From DATBDE01 sp036270095 (GTDB lineage Bacteria; Actinomycetota; Thermoleophilia; Solirubrobacterales; Solirubrobacteraceae): 31,011 nt of DNA. The DNA lies in the NCBI GenBank assembly GCA_036270095.1, contig DATBDE010000069.1, positions 1 through 31,011 of the forward strand, given 5' to 3'. Of this stretch, positions 14,390 through 22,301 are shown one piece after another. Every line of letters begins with the position of its first letter. The stretch's first letter is position 1. Position numbers and translations under genes: made by a program. The notes beneath the pieces are model-generated. The model ran no database searches, had not been told where the DNA came from, and saw nothing but the letters and a program-made list of their open reading frames with translations.

Positions 14390-17131
14390 ATGCTGCGCTG
14401 TCGGCGAGACGAATGCGCGGTGCTTGACCGGCTGCTCGACGACGGGCGGGCTGGGTCGAGCGGGGTGCTGGTGGTGCGGGGTGAGGCAGGCATCGGGAAG
14501 ACGGCGCTGCTCGACTACGCGGTCGAGGCGGGGTCGGATTTGCGGGTGCTGCGTGCGGCGGGGGTGGAGTCGGAGGCGGAGCTCGCGTTCGCGGCGCTGC
14601 ATCAGTTGTGCGCCCCGACGCTCGACCTGCTCGAGCGGCTTCCGGGTCCGCAGCGCGAGGCGCTCGAGACCACGTTCGGACTCGGTGCCGGCGCGGTTCC
14701 GGACCGGTTCCTCGTCGGCCTGGCGGTGTTGAGCCTGCTCTCCGAGGCCGCGGAGGAGCGGCCGCTGCTCTGCGTGGTCGACGACGCGCAGTGGTTGGAC
14801 CGCGCCTCGGCGCAAGCAGTGTTGTTCGTGGCGCGCCGGCTGCTGGCGGAGTCGGTGGTGATGGTGTTCGCCGCGCGCAAGCCGAGCGATCTGTACGCAG
14901 GCCTGCCGGAGCTGGTGGTCGAGGCTCTTGGGGACGCCGACGCCCGGGCGCTTTTGGCGTCGGTGATTCCCGGGCGGCTGGACGAGCGAGTCGCCGACCA
15001 GCTCGTGGCCGAAACGCGCGGTAACCCGTTGGCGTTGTTGGAGCTGCCGCGCGGCCTTTCGCCGTCACAGCTGGCGGGCGGCTTCGGGTTGCCGGGCGCG
15101 CTGTCGCTTCAAGGCCGGATCGAGGAGAGCTTCCTGAAGCGGCTCGAGGCGCTGCCGGAGAACACCCAGCGCTTCGTCCTGATGGCCGCGGCCGAGCCGG
15201 TGGGCGATCCGGAATTGTTGTCGCGCGCGGCCCTCCGGCTCGGGATCGCCGGCCCGGGGCTCGAGCCAGCGGAGTCGGCCGCCCTGGTCGAGGTCGGGGC
15301 CCGGGTGCGCTTTCGTCATCCGCTCGTGCGTTCGGCGGTCTACCGGGTCGCGTCGCCACAAGAGCGCCGGCAGGTGCACCGGGCATTGGCCGAGGCGACC
15401 GACGCGCAGGTCGAGCCCGACCGGCGCGCCTGGCATCTGGCCGAGGCTGCGGCCGGCCCCGACGAGGACGTCGCGGTCGAGCTCGAGCGGGCGGCCGGTC
15501 GCGCCCAGGCCCGGGGTGGTCTCGCCGCCGCCGCTGCGTTTCTCGAGCGTGCAGCCGCGCTCACACCGGAACCCTCGCCGAGAGCCCAGCGGGCCTTGGC
15601 AGCGGCGCAGACGAAATACGAGGCGGGCGCGCTCGACGACGCTCTTGCTCTGGTGGCCACCGCCGAAGCCGGCGCCGTCGACGACCTCCGGCGCGCCCGG
15701 GTCCACTTGCTGCGGGCGCAGATCGCGTTCGTCTCCAGCCGCGGCAGTGACGCGCCCCCGCTCCTGCTGCGGGCCGCCCGCGAGCTCGAGGCCGACGACC
15801 CCGACCAGGCGCGCGCGACCTACCTGGAGGCCTTCTCCGCGGCGATGTTCGCCGGCCGGCTGACTCGCGGCGGCCGGGAGGTGGAGGTGAGCGAGGCCGT
15901 GCTCGCCGGCCCCCCGCCGCCGCAACCCCCGCGTCCGCCCGATCTTCTCCTCCAGGGGTTGGCGGTCCGGTTCACCGAGGGGTATGCGGCGGGCGCACCG
16001 ATCCTGAAGGAGGCGCTCCGCTCTTTCGGGCAGGAGACCGTCCTGCCGCCTCAGGAGGCGCGGTGGCTCTGGTTTGGTAGCTGGGTCGCATTGGTGCTCT
16101 ATGACGACGAGGCGTGGACGGCGCTGTCGACGCGGCAACTCGACCTCGTCCGAGAGACGGGGGCGCTGACCGCGCTGCCGTTTGTCCTCACCAATCGCAG
16201 CAGCGTGTACGCCTTCTACGGCGAGCTGGATGCTGCCGCGTCGCTCGAGGAGGAGCTGCGAGCGGCCACCGAAGCGACCGGGATCGCCCCTGTCCCCTAC
16301 GGGGCGCTGACGATCGCTGCTCTGCGCGGTCGCGAGGCCGACCTTTCGGCGTTGACCCGAACGTCGATCCGGGACGCTGAGGCACGTGGAGAGGGGCTTG
16401 CGCTCACGGTTACCGAGTTCCTCAGCGGAGTTCTCTACAACGGGCTGGGTCGCTATGACACGGCCTTGGCCGCGGTCCGCCCAGCCGCGCGCCTCTACGA
16501 GGAGGGCCCGGGGATGTGGGCGCTGGCCGAGCTGATCGAGCCGGCCGTCCGGGCCGGGCAGCCGCAGCTTGCGGGCCACGCGCTCGAGCGGCTCGTCGAG
16601 ACGACGCGCGCCAGCGGCACCGACTGGGCGCTCGGCGAAGAGGCCCGCTGTCGCGCGCTGCTGAGCGATGGCGATGCGGCCGAGAACCTCTATCGGGAAG
16701 CGATCGACCGGCTCGGGCGCACGCGCATCCGCGTGCAGCTCGCCCGCGCCCACCTCCTCTACGGCGAGTGGCTGCGGCGTGAGCGCCGTCGCCTCGACGC
16801 CCGCGAGCAGCTGCGCACGGCGCTCGAGCTGTTCACGAGCATGGGCACCGAGGCGTTCGCCGGGCGCGCCGAGCGCGAGCTGTTGGCGACCGGCGAGCGC
16901 GTCCGCAAACGCAACGTCGAGACCCGGGACGCGCTCACCGCTCAGGAGACGCAGGTCGCGCGGCTCGCACGCGACGGTCTCTCCAACGCCGAGATCGGCG
17001 AGCGGCTGTTCATCAGCCAGAACACGGTCGCCCACCACCTCCGCAAGGTGTTCTCCAAGCTGGGCATCAGCTCGCGCAACCAGCTCGGCCGGGCGCTGGC
17101 CGACACAACCGACGTCGCGCCAATCGCGTAG
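14390..17131 (+). CDS. LuxR-family AAA-ATPase regulator
   Basis: A 913-residue MalT-like transcription regulator. It has an N-terminal ATPase with Walker A RGEAGIGKTALL (30-41) and Walker B LLCVVDDAQWLD (126-137). A long helical TPR-like middle follows, with repeated 'EARCRALLSDGDAAENLYRE' style units near the end. The C-terminal LuxR helix-turn-helix is GLSNAEIGERLFISQNTVAH, within the last 75 residues. Such proteins usually sense a ligand through the ATPase/TPR part and activate transcription. It is intact and closely similar in layout to the broken copy at 7300-9969, so the two are paralogues. The ATG at 14390 has only a weak GGGCGGG site. It ends two bases from the stop of the convergent sigma-factor gene. 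Confidence 0.92.
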   Translation: MLRCRRDECAVLDRLLDDGRAGSSGVLVVRGEAGIGKTALLDYAVEAGSDLRVLRAAGVESEAELAFAALHQLCAPTLDLLERLPGPQREALETTFGLGAGAVPDRFLVGLAVLSLLSEAAEERPLLCVVDDAQWLDRASAQAVLFVARRLLAESVVMVFAARKPSDLYAGLPELVVEALGDADARALLASVIPGRLDERVADQLVAETRGNPLALLELPRGLSPSQLAGGFGLPGALSLQGRIEESFLKRLEALPENTQRFVLMAAAEPVGDPELLSRAALRLGIAGPGLEPAESAALVEVGARVRFRHPLVRSAVYRVASPQERRQVHRALAEATDAQVEPDRRAWHLAEAAAGPDEDVAVELERAAGRAQARGGLAAAAAFLERAAALTPEPSPRAQRALAAAQTKYEAGALDDALALVATAEAGAVDDLRRARVHLLRAQIAFVSSRGSDAPPLLLRAARELEADDPDQARATYLEAFSAAMFAGRLTRGGREVEVSEAVLAGPPPPQPPRPPDLLLQGLAVRFTEGYAAGAPILKEALRSFGQETVLPPQEARWLWFGSWVALVLYDDEAWTALSTRQLDLVRETGALTALPFVLTNRSSVYAFYGELDAAASLEEELRAATEATGIAPVPYGALTIAALRGREADLSALTRTSIRDAEARGEGLALTVTEFLSGVLYNGLGRYDTALAAVRPAARLYEEGPGMWALAELIEPAVRAGQPQLAGHALERLVETTRASGTDWALGEEARCRALLSDGDAAENLYREAIDRLGRTRIRVQLARAHLLYGEWLRRERRRLDAREQLRTALELFTSMGTEAFAGRAERELLATGERVRKRNVETRDALTAQETQVARLARDGLSNAEIGERLFISQNTVAHHLRKVFSKLGISSRNQLGRALADTTDVAPIA

Positions 17132-17140
17132 CGCTACGCG
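17125..17140. other. Palindrome holding the stop codons of two convergent genes
   Basis: CGCGTAGCGCTACGCG is a perfect 16-base palindrome. The plus-strand TAG (17129-17131) ends the LuxR/AAA gene, and the minus-strand TAG (17134-17136) ends the sigma-factor gene at the mirror position. It could form a short stem in either transcript, but there is no T-tract. Confidence 0.6.
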
Positions 17141-17832
17141 GCGTGCACGCGCGCCGACTCGAGCTCGCGCAGCCGGCGCAGCGCCTCGTGCTCGAGTTGG
17201 CGGCTGCGCTCGTTTCCGATCCCCAGCGCCGCCGCGATCTGCCCGTGCGTCTGCGCTTCGCCAGCGAGGAGGCCGTACCGCCGGACCAGGACCTCGCGGT
17301 GGCGGCGGGGGAGGACCCTGAGCAGCGACCACACCCGCCGGCGTGTCTCACGCTCGTCGAGGCGACGCCACGGGTCGGCCGGGTCGGGGTCGGCGACCAG
17401 TTCGACGAGCGGCGTCCCGTCCGCGCCGACCGGCTCGTCCAGCGACGCCGCGACGTGCGCCGCGTCGCGCAGTGAGCGGACACGCCCGGCGCCGAGGCCC
17501 GTGCGCTCGGCGATCGCCTCCGGGGCGGTGTCTCGGAGCTCGCGCTCGGCGCGCTTCACCGCCGCGAGGCCACGCTGGGCCTTTTCGGGGATGCGGATGG
17601 CGGGCGCCTGCCGAAGGGCGTCGATCAGCGCACCGCGGATCCACCAGCCGGCGTAGGTCGAGAACTTGACCCCGCGTGAAGGGTCGAATCGCTCGACCGC
17701 CTGCATGAGGCCCAGGATTCCCTCCTGGACGAGGTCGTCGTAGGGCACCCCGCGCCCGCGGTACGGCTGGGCGGCGGTGTGGACCAGGCCGAGGTTGGAC
17801 TCGATCATCGCCTCATTGGTCATGGCGTTCAC
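17134..17832 (-). CDS. RNA polymerase sigma-70-family factor
   Basis: A 232-residue sigma factor with regions 2 to 4 and no region 1.1. Region 2 is VPYDDLVQEGILGLMQAVER followed by FDPSRGVKFSTYAGWWIRGAL (residues about 29-69). Region 3 begins near RIPEKAQRGLAAVKRAERE. Region 4.2 is QIAAALGIGNERSRQLEHEA, near residues 198-217. Size and motifs fit an alternative group 3-like sigma factor. The GTG at 17830-17832 shares GTGA with the stop of the small upstream gene, and there is no binding site of its own, so it is translated by coupling. An ATG at 17823 is the alternative. No anti-sigma factor is recognisable, though the small coupled protein is a candidate regulator by position. Confidence 0.88.
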   Translation of the reverse strand: MNAMTNEAMIESNLGLVHTAAQPYRGRGVPYDDLVQEGILGLMQAVERFDPSRGVKFSTYAGWWIRGALIDALRQAPAIRIPEKAQRGLAAVKRAERELRDTAPEAIAERTGLGAGRVRSLRDAAHVAASLDEPVGADGTPLVELVADPDPADPWRRLDERETRRRVWSLLRVLPRRHREVLVRRYGLLAGEAQTHGQIAAALGIGNERSRQLEHEALRRLRELESARVHAA

Positions 17833-18095
17833 GCGGCTGCGGCGAGCGCCATGGATCCGAGCTCACGGGCTGCTGCCGCCTCGTGATCGAGTGCGGCCGT
17901 GTAGGCGGCGAAGGCGCCGGGGCGGTCCGCGCGACTGGCGGCGCGATAGTCGGCCCAGCGTGCCTGGACCAGCGCCTCGGCGGTGCGCCACGCCTCCAGC
18001 GGGTCGACGTCGGGCTCGTACCAGAGTGTGGGGAGAGTGGTTCGGAACACGGCAGCGACGGTACGTCCGGACCGGCTCCTTCGCATCGCCGTCAT
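17829..18095 (-). CDS. Small hypothetical protein coupled to the sigma factor
   Basis: An 88-residue frame from ATG 18093-18095; a GTG at 18048-18050 would give 73 residues starting at FRTTLPTLWYEPDVDP. The second part is helical and rich in Ala/Arg (EAWRTAEALVQARWADYRAA and a DRPGAFAAYTAALDHEAAA helix). I recognise no family. Its stop overlaps the sigma-factor start as GTGA, so both are expressed together. No good ribosome binding site precedes either start. The sequence before the GTG is basic and less protein-like, which slightly favours the shorter form. Confidence 0.5.
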   Translation of the reverse strand: MTAMRRSRSGRTVAAVFRTTLPTLWYEPDVDPLEAWRTAEALVQARWADYRAASRADRPGAFAAYTAALDHEAAAARELGSMALAAAA

Positions 18096-18142
18096 TGACA
18101 GTCTGCTGGTAGTCGGCACTGCCATCGGCCGCACGAAAAACC

Positions 18143-18173
18143 TTTACACGCCGGAATCCTGGCCGTGTAGGGT
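18143..18173 (+). promoter_or_regulatory. Candidate promoter of the MauE-thioredoxin operon
   Basis: TTTACA at 18143-18148 and TAGGGT at 18168-18173 are 19 bases apart (17 to an overlapping TGTAGG). This lies in the only AT-rich patch between the divergent genes. A start site near 18180 would give a leader of about 20 bases carrying GGAGGAG at 18192-18198. Confidence 0.35.
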
Positions 18174-18201
18174 CGGCGCGTCAACGCTTGTGGAGGAGCA
18201 C

Positions 18202-19230
18202 GTGTTGGTCGCCGTCTCTCTGTCCCAATTCGTACTCGCAGCCGTCTTCGTCGTCGCCGGCGCAGCCAAGCTGGTCGACCGCGACGAGACGCGGCGCGCC
18301 GTGGCCGGCTTCGGCGCGCCGGCGCCATTGCAGGCGCCGCTGGCCGTCGCCCTTCCGCTGGTCGAGTTGGCCATCGCCGGTGCCCTGTTCGTCCCCGTGC
18401 TGGCCCGGTGGGCGGCGCTGGCCGCGCTCGCCCTGCTCCTCGTCTTCTGCGCCGTGATCGTGCGGGCGCTCGCCCGCGGGTCGGCGCCGGACTGCAACTG
18501 CTTCGGTGGGCTCACGCAGACCGAGGTCGGGCGCGGGACGCTCGTCCGCAACCTCGTGCTCGGCGCGCTGGCTGCCTTCGCCGCGTTCGGCACCGCCGAG
18601 CCCATCGGCGCGTTGGGCTGGATCGGGCACGTGGCCGCGCGCGACCGCGTGGCCGCGATCGTGATCGGCGTGCTCGTCGCGGCGCTGCTCGCGCTGGCCT
18701 GGTTCTGCTGGGCGGTCTTGCGCCAGAACGGCCGCCTGCTGCTGCAGCTCGACGCCCAGGACACCGCCGCGGCGCCGCTCGACCTCCGGCCACTCGCCGC
18801 CGGCGAGCCGGCGCCGGGCTTCGCCGCCGCGACCCTCGACGGGGACGCCGTCTCGCTGTCGTCGCTGCTTGCCCCGTCGCTCCCGGTGGCCCTGGTGTTC
18901 GCCGACGGCCACTGCGGGGCCTGCGAGCAGGTGCTGGCCGCGGCAGCGAAGGCCGACGGCGATCGCGCCACCGTCGCGGTGGTGATGCGCGGCGACGGCG
19001 CGGCGGCGCGCGAGAAGGCCCGCGCCTTGCGCCTTCCGCTGGTCATCGACGACCCCGACGACGCGGTGTTCGGGGCATTCCGCGTGCGCGGCGCGCCGGG
19101 AACGCTCTTGCTCGACCCCGAGGGACGGGTGGCCAAGCCGGTGCAGATGGGCTCGAACCCGGCCCGCGACGCGCTGGCCTCCGCCGCCGGGGCCGAGCCG
19201 GCCGTGACCGTCATGGTGGGTGCCGCATGA
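18202..19230 (+). CDS. MauE-like membrane protein fused to a thioredoxin-like domain
   Basis: A 342-residue protein. Residues 1-170 form a MauE/DoxX-like membrane domain with segments near 5-24, 45-65, 70-90, 115-130 and 150-172, and a paired-cysteine motif DCNCFGG (97-103). A loop leads to a thioredoxin-like domain (about 200-330) with active site DGHCGACEQV (235-244, CGAC) and a cis-Pro loop RGAPGTLLLDPEGR (296-309). In methylamine dehydrogenase clusters, separate MauE and MauD proteins are needed for disulfide formation in the exported small subunit; here both functions appear in one chain. Start: GGAGGAG (18192-18198) lies 3 bases before GTG 18202 and 6 before TTG 18205, so the TTG is also possible. 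Its stop overlaps the next ATG as ATGA. Confidence 0.85.
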   Translation: MLVAVSLSQFVLAAVFVVAGAAKLVDRDETRRAVAGFGAPAPLQAPLAVALPLVELAIAGALFVPVLARWAALAALALLLVFCAVIVRALARGSAPDCNCFGGLTQTEVGRGTLVRNLVLGALAAFAAFGTAEPIGALGWIGHVAARDRVAAIVIGVLVAALLALAWFCWAVLRQNGRLLLQLDAQDTAAAPLDLRPLAAGEPAPGFAAATLDGDAVSLSSLLAPSLPVALVFADGHCGACEQVLAAAAKADGDRATVAVVMRGDGAAAREKARALRLPLVIDDPDDAVFGAFRVRGAPGTLLLDPEGRVAKPVQMGSNPARDALASAAGAEPAVTVMVGAA

Positions 19231-19631
19231 GCGCCGCCACCAACCAGCTCAAGCGGATCTACCCGGCCCTGCAGCAGACCATCGACCAGGACGCGTTCGC
19301 GTTCGCCGCCGCGTGCAGCGCGAACTCTCAGGCCGAGCAGTCCGGCGCGCCGGCCGGCGCGGTGGCGTCGCCCGCCATGGCCACTGCGGTGGCGACCTGG
19401 CAGGGCGACGTCAACATGGCGCTCGACCGCGTCAACGCGACCTCCCCGAAGGCCCGCGGGCGGGCGTTGGCGCTGCAGACGTGGCAAGCGCTGGCGACCG
19501 CGCTAACGCAGCTCTCGCAGGGCATGAGCATGGCCGACCCGGCCGCCGGCGCGTCCACGATCGAGCAGGGGCAGGCGAATCTTGCGACCTACCACCAGCT
19601 GGCCGCCCAGTTGGCGCGGACGATGCGATGA
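19227..19631 (+). CDS. Small helical protein of the MauE-thioredoxin operon
   Basis: A 134-residue protein joined to both neighbours by ATGA overlaps (19227-19230 and 19628-19631), so it belongs to the same translation unit. It is rich in Ala, Gln and Thr, has a single Cys (residue 30, in FAAACSANSQAE), no signal peptide and no membrane segment. It reads as a bundle of helices: NQLKRIYPALQQTIDQDAFA, 'ALALQTWQALATALTQLSQGM' and LATYHQLAAQLARTM. I recognise no family. The position between an oxidase-like membrane protein and its probable exported substrate suggests a chaperone or adaptor, but this is inference from context only. Confidence 0.75.
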   Translation: MSAATNQLKRIYPALQQTIDQDAFAFAAACSANSQAEQSGAPAGAVASPAMATAVATWQGDVNMALDRVNATSPKARGRALALQTWQALATALTQLSQGMSMADPAAGASTIEQGQANLATYHQLAAQLARTMR

Positions 19632-20320
19632 GCGTCACCGAGCCACGCTGGCTGGACCGTCTGGCCCGCCGCGCCGCGCGCCGCAACGGCGAGCGCGGGT
19701 ACGCCCCGATCCGCGTTGTCCACGGCGGCGTGTCGCGCCGCACCGTCGTGCGGGCCACCGGCGCCGCGGTTGCCCTGGGCGGAGTAGCGCGCCTCCTGGT
19801 CCGGCCGCCGGCCGCGCGGGCCGACGCCTTCGGCAGCTTCCAGGAGTGCCTCGACTACAACTACAAGCTGAACGACTACATCTACGACCAGTGCGCCGCG
19901 GGGCCGCTGGCGGCCATCAAGGCCGCCGACGCCGCCATCACCAAGGCGCAGGCCGCGCAGAAGACGGCCAAGACGAAGGGCCAGAAGGCCCGTCAGCATG
20001 CGATCGTCGTGCAGAACCAGGTCGCGCGGATCAAGGCCGTCGACGCCCTCCTGGACTGCGGCTTCCAGTATGCGCACGACCGCAGCAGGTCGTTCGCCGA
20101 TTGCCGCGGCGACCACCCGCCCGCCAGCAGTGGAGGCGGCGGCGCCGGCGGTGGCGGTGGCGGGGTCGGGGGCGGCGGCAGCAGCAGTGGCTGCGGGGAG
20201 GGGACGCACCCGTGCACGAAGGTTCAGAACGTCACCACGTGCTGCTACGGCACCGACACGTGCTGCGGGTGCGGTGGCGGCCTCTGCTGCATCTACCCCG
20301 ACTGTCGCTGCTGCCCCTGA
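19628..20320 (+). CDS. Tat-exported protein with 12-cysteine C-terminal domain
   Basis: A 230-residue exported protein. A twin-arginine signal SRRTVV (36-41) is followed by a hydrophobic stretch and an AxA cleavage site after residue 65. The mature part has a Lys/Ala/Gln helix (94-141) flanked by four Cys (74, 89, 143, 159). A Gly/Ser linker (168-188) leads to a tail with 12 Cys at 189, 196, 205, 206, 212, 213, 215, 220, 221, 226, 228 and 229. The four CC pairs recall granulin or knottin folds, but the spacing fits no family I know. Tat export of a heavily disulfide-bonded protein beside MauE/MauD-like functions mirrors the methylamine dehydrogenase small subunit. This protein has no Trp after its signal peptide, so it cannot carry the tryptophan-derived cofactor of that enzyme. 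The stop lies inside the end of the convergent repeat-protein gene. Confidence 0.8.
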   Translation: MSVTEPRWLDRLARRAARRNGERGYAPIRVVHGGVSRRTVVRATGAAVALGGVARLLVRPPAARADAFGSFQECLDYNYKLNDYIYDQCAAGPLAAIKAADAAITKAQAAQKTAKTKGQKARQHAIVVQNQVARIKAVDALLDCGFQYAHDRSRSFADCRGDHPPASSGGGGAGGGGGGVGGGGSSSGCGEGTHPCTKVQNVTTCCYGTDTCCGCGGGLCCIYPDCRCCP

Positions 20321-22163
20321 GCTCCTCCGGTCAGGTTGGCGCGCATGAGGGCGAACTCGGTCTCGCCGCCGTTGGCGGTGTAGCCGGCGGCGACGATCCT
20401 GCCCTGGGCGTCCAGCGCGACGTCCTGGCCGAACTCCCCCTGCCGTGGAAGTCGGCGGTGAGGATGCCGTCGCCGTCGAAGCTCGTGTCCAGGGTCCCGT
20501 CGGGCTGGTAGTGGACGAGGGCCATGTCGAGGATCGTCGCGCTGGTCGCACGGCCGACGAGCACGATGCGGCCCTGGGCGTCGACGGCCAGGTTCTCGGC
20601 GAAGTCGTCGCCGCTGCCGAGGTCGGTCTTGACCACGCCGTGGTCGCCGAAGGTCGCGTCCGGGGTGCCGTCGGCGCCGTAGCGGGCGAGGAGGAAGTCG
20701 CGGTCGGGCTTGGCGCCGAGCGCAGTGCCGGCGATCAGGATCTGCCCGCTCGCGGTCAGGGCGACGCCGTTGGCGAGGGCCTCGGAGCCGAAGGCGGTGG
20801 TCGTGGTGCCGCCGTGGCCGAACGTTCCATCGAGCTGGCCGTCGGCGGTGTAGCGGGCCAGGGCGAGGTCCTCTCCGGCGGTGCCGACGACGACGATCCG
20901 GCTGTCGGGCTGGAGGACGAGGGCGCGGGCGTCGTCGGAGGGGGTCCCGAAGTCGGTGGTCATGATGCCGCCCTCGCCGAACGCCATGTCGAGGCTTCCG
21001 TCGAGGTTGTAGCGCGCGAGCGCGAGTCGCTGTCGAGGCGGGGCGGAGGCGCCGCAAGACTGGCGACCACGATCTTGCCGTCGGGTTGGGCGGCCACCGC
21101 GTTGGCCTGGGAGGCGTGTCCGGCGAGGACGTCGGTGGTCATGATCCCGCCGCTCCCAAAGTCGTGGTCCGGCGTGCCCTCGGGCCGGTAGCGCACCAGG
21201 CCGAAGTCCGTCTGCTGGACCCCGGCATTGTCGGTGCGACCGACGGCGACGATGCCGCCGTCGGGCATGAGGGCCACGTCCTGGGCCTCGTCGTCGTCGC
21301 CGCCTAGGTCGGTGACGGCGATCCCGGCACCGCCGAAGGTCGGATCGAGGTTGCCGGCCGGGTCGTGGCGCGTGAGCGCAAATCTCCGTCGATGCCGGCC
21401 GTGCCGCGCCAGCCGGTGGCGACGATGCCGCCGCTGGGTTGGATGACGACCGCTTGCCCCTGGCCGTTGCCGACGGGCGTCGACACCCGGCCGTCGGTGC
21501 CGAAGGTGCGGTCGAGCCCCCGGGCGTGGCGATCGTGGTGCAGTGCACGGCGATGACGCTCACGTCGGCGCTGCCCACCGTCCCGGCGCCGTGCTCCACG
21601 GTGCAGACCTGGTCGGGGTTGGTCGGCTGCGTGGCGACGACGACCTGGTTCGAGCCACCCCCGGCCCGTCGCGCCGCCGCCGGGAGCGGACGGCGGCGCG
21701 CTTGACGGCGCGCCGTGGTCGTCGTCGACGATGGTGACCGGAGCGGTGCGCTGGGCGCCCAATCCCGCGCACCGCGCGTGGCCCCGCGACACCGTGAACG
21801 TCTCGGCCGGCTCGGTCTCCTGGTCCTCGAGGAGCGGGACCTCGACCAGGCGCGGCGAGGTGTCCCCATCGCCGAAGGTCACCTGCCTGGTGCCCGTCTT
21901 GAAGTCCTGGCCCGCCTGCGCCGAGCCGGCCTGCACGGTCACCGTGGCCCTGGCGCTGCCGTGCGAGCCGCCCGTGCGGGAGACGAGGACCAGCGGGGCC
22001 GACTCCGACTCGTTCACGGCGTAGTCCAGATCCGCACCGGCTCGCCGCTCGGCGCGGCGGCCGCCGGGACCGCGAGCCACAGCAGCGCGGCCACCGGAAC
22101 GACGAGCAGCATCAGCGCGCGGCGCAGCCGCCTCGCTCGAGCGAGGCTCAAGCGGACGGACAC
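20293..22163 (-). pseudogene. Secreted Calx-beta / delta-60 repeat protein with several frameshifts
   Basis: GTG at 22161-22163 starts a signal peptide (MLLVVPVAALLWLAVPAAAA segment). It is followed by a Calx-beta domain (DYAVNESESAPLVLVSRTGG through TAPVTIVDDD) and then about seven delta-60 units such as ALARYNLDGSLDMAFGEGG and ARYGADGTPDATFGDHGVV. Calx-beta and delta-60 repeats form extracellular beta structures that bind Ca2+ or act in adhesion. The product runs through six frame changes: near 22025-22045, at the C5 runs 21658-21662 and 21517-21521, near 21380, near 21030, and at C5 20436-20440. Most are explained by one base gained or lost in a homopolymer. The last 28 bases overlap the convergent Cys-rich gene; if the final shift is not real, the stop would be at 20331. 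Confidence 0.7.
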
Positions 22164-22233
22164 AACTCTCCCCAGAGCATCCACATCGCCGTGGCACGAT
22201 CGCCCACAAGCCGGCGCCCTCGCCTTTCCGGAC

Positions 22234-22275
22234 GGGAGGAGCGCTCAAACGAAAATCACCATCATCGGTCGCGGC
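22234..22275 (+). pseudogene. Possible remnant of a Rossmann-enzyme start
   Basis: A strong GGGAGGAG (22234-22241) is followed 7 bases later by ACG where a start would be expected, then codons for KITIIGRG. That is the usual opening of NADPH-dependent F420 reductases and related Rossmann enzymes (MKITIIGRGN). After IGRG the resemblance ends. It could be a decapitated gene fragment left by a deletion, or chance. The rest of the 138-base gap between the two minus-strand genes shows nothing else. Confidence 0.25.
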
Positions 22276-22301
22276 CTCGGCGATCGACTCCTGCCCGGCC
22301 A

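Noticed and set aside
19628..20320. Cys-rich exported protein as a methylamine dehydrogenase small subunit
   Set aside because: It has the Tat signal and many Cys, but there is no Trp after the signal peptide and no large-subunit gene nearby, so the tryptophan-derived cofactor cannot form.
20445..21191. Plus-strand frame opposite the delta-60 repeats
   Set aside because: Periodic only because the repeats are on the other strand; the product is not protein-like.
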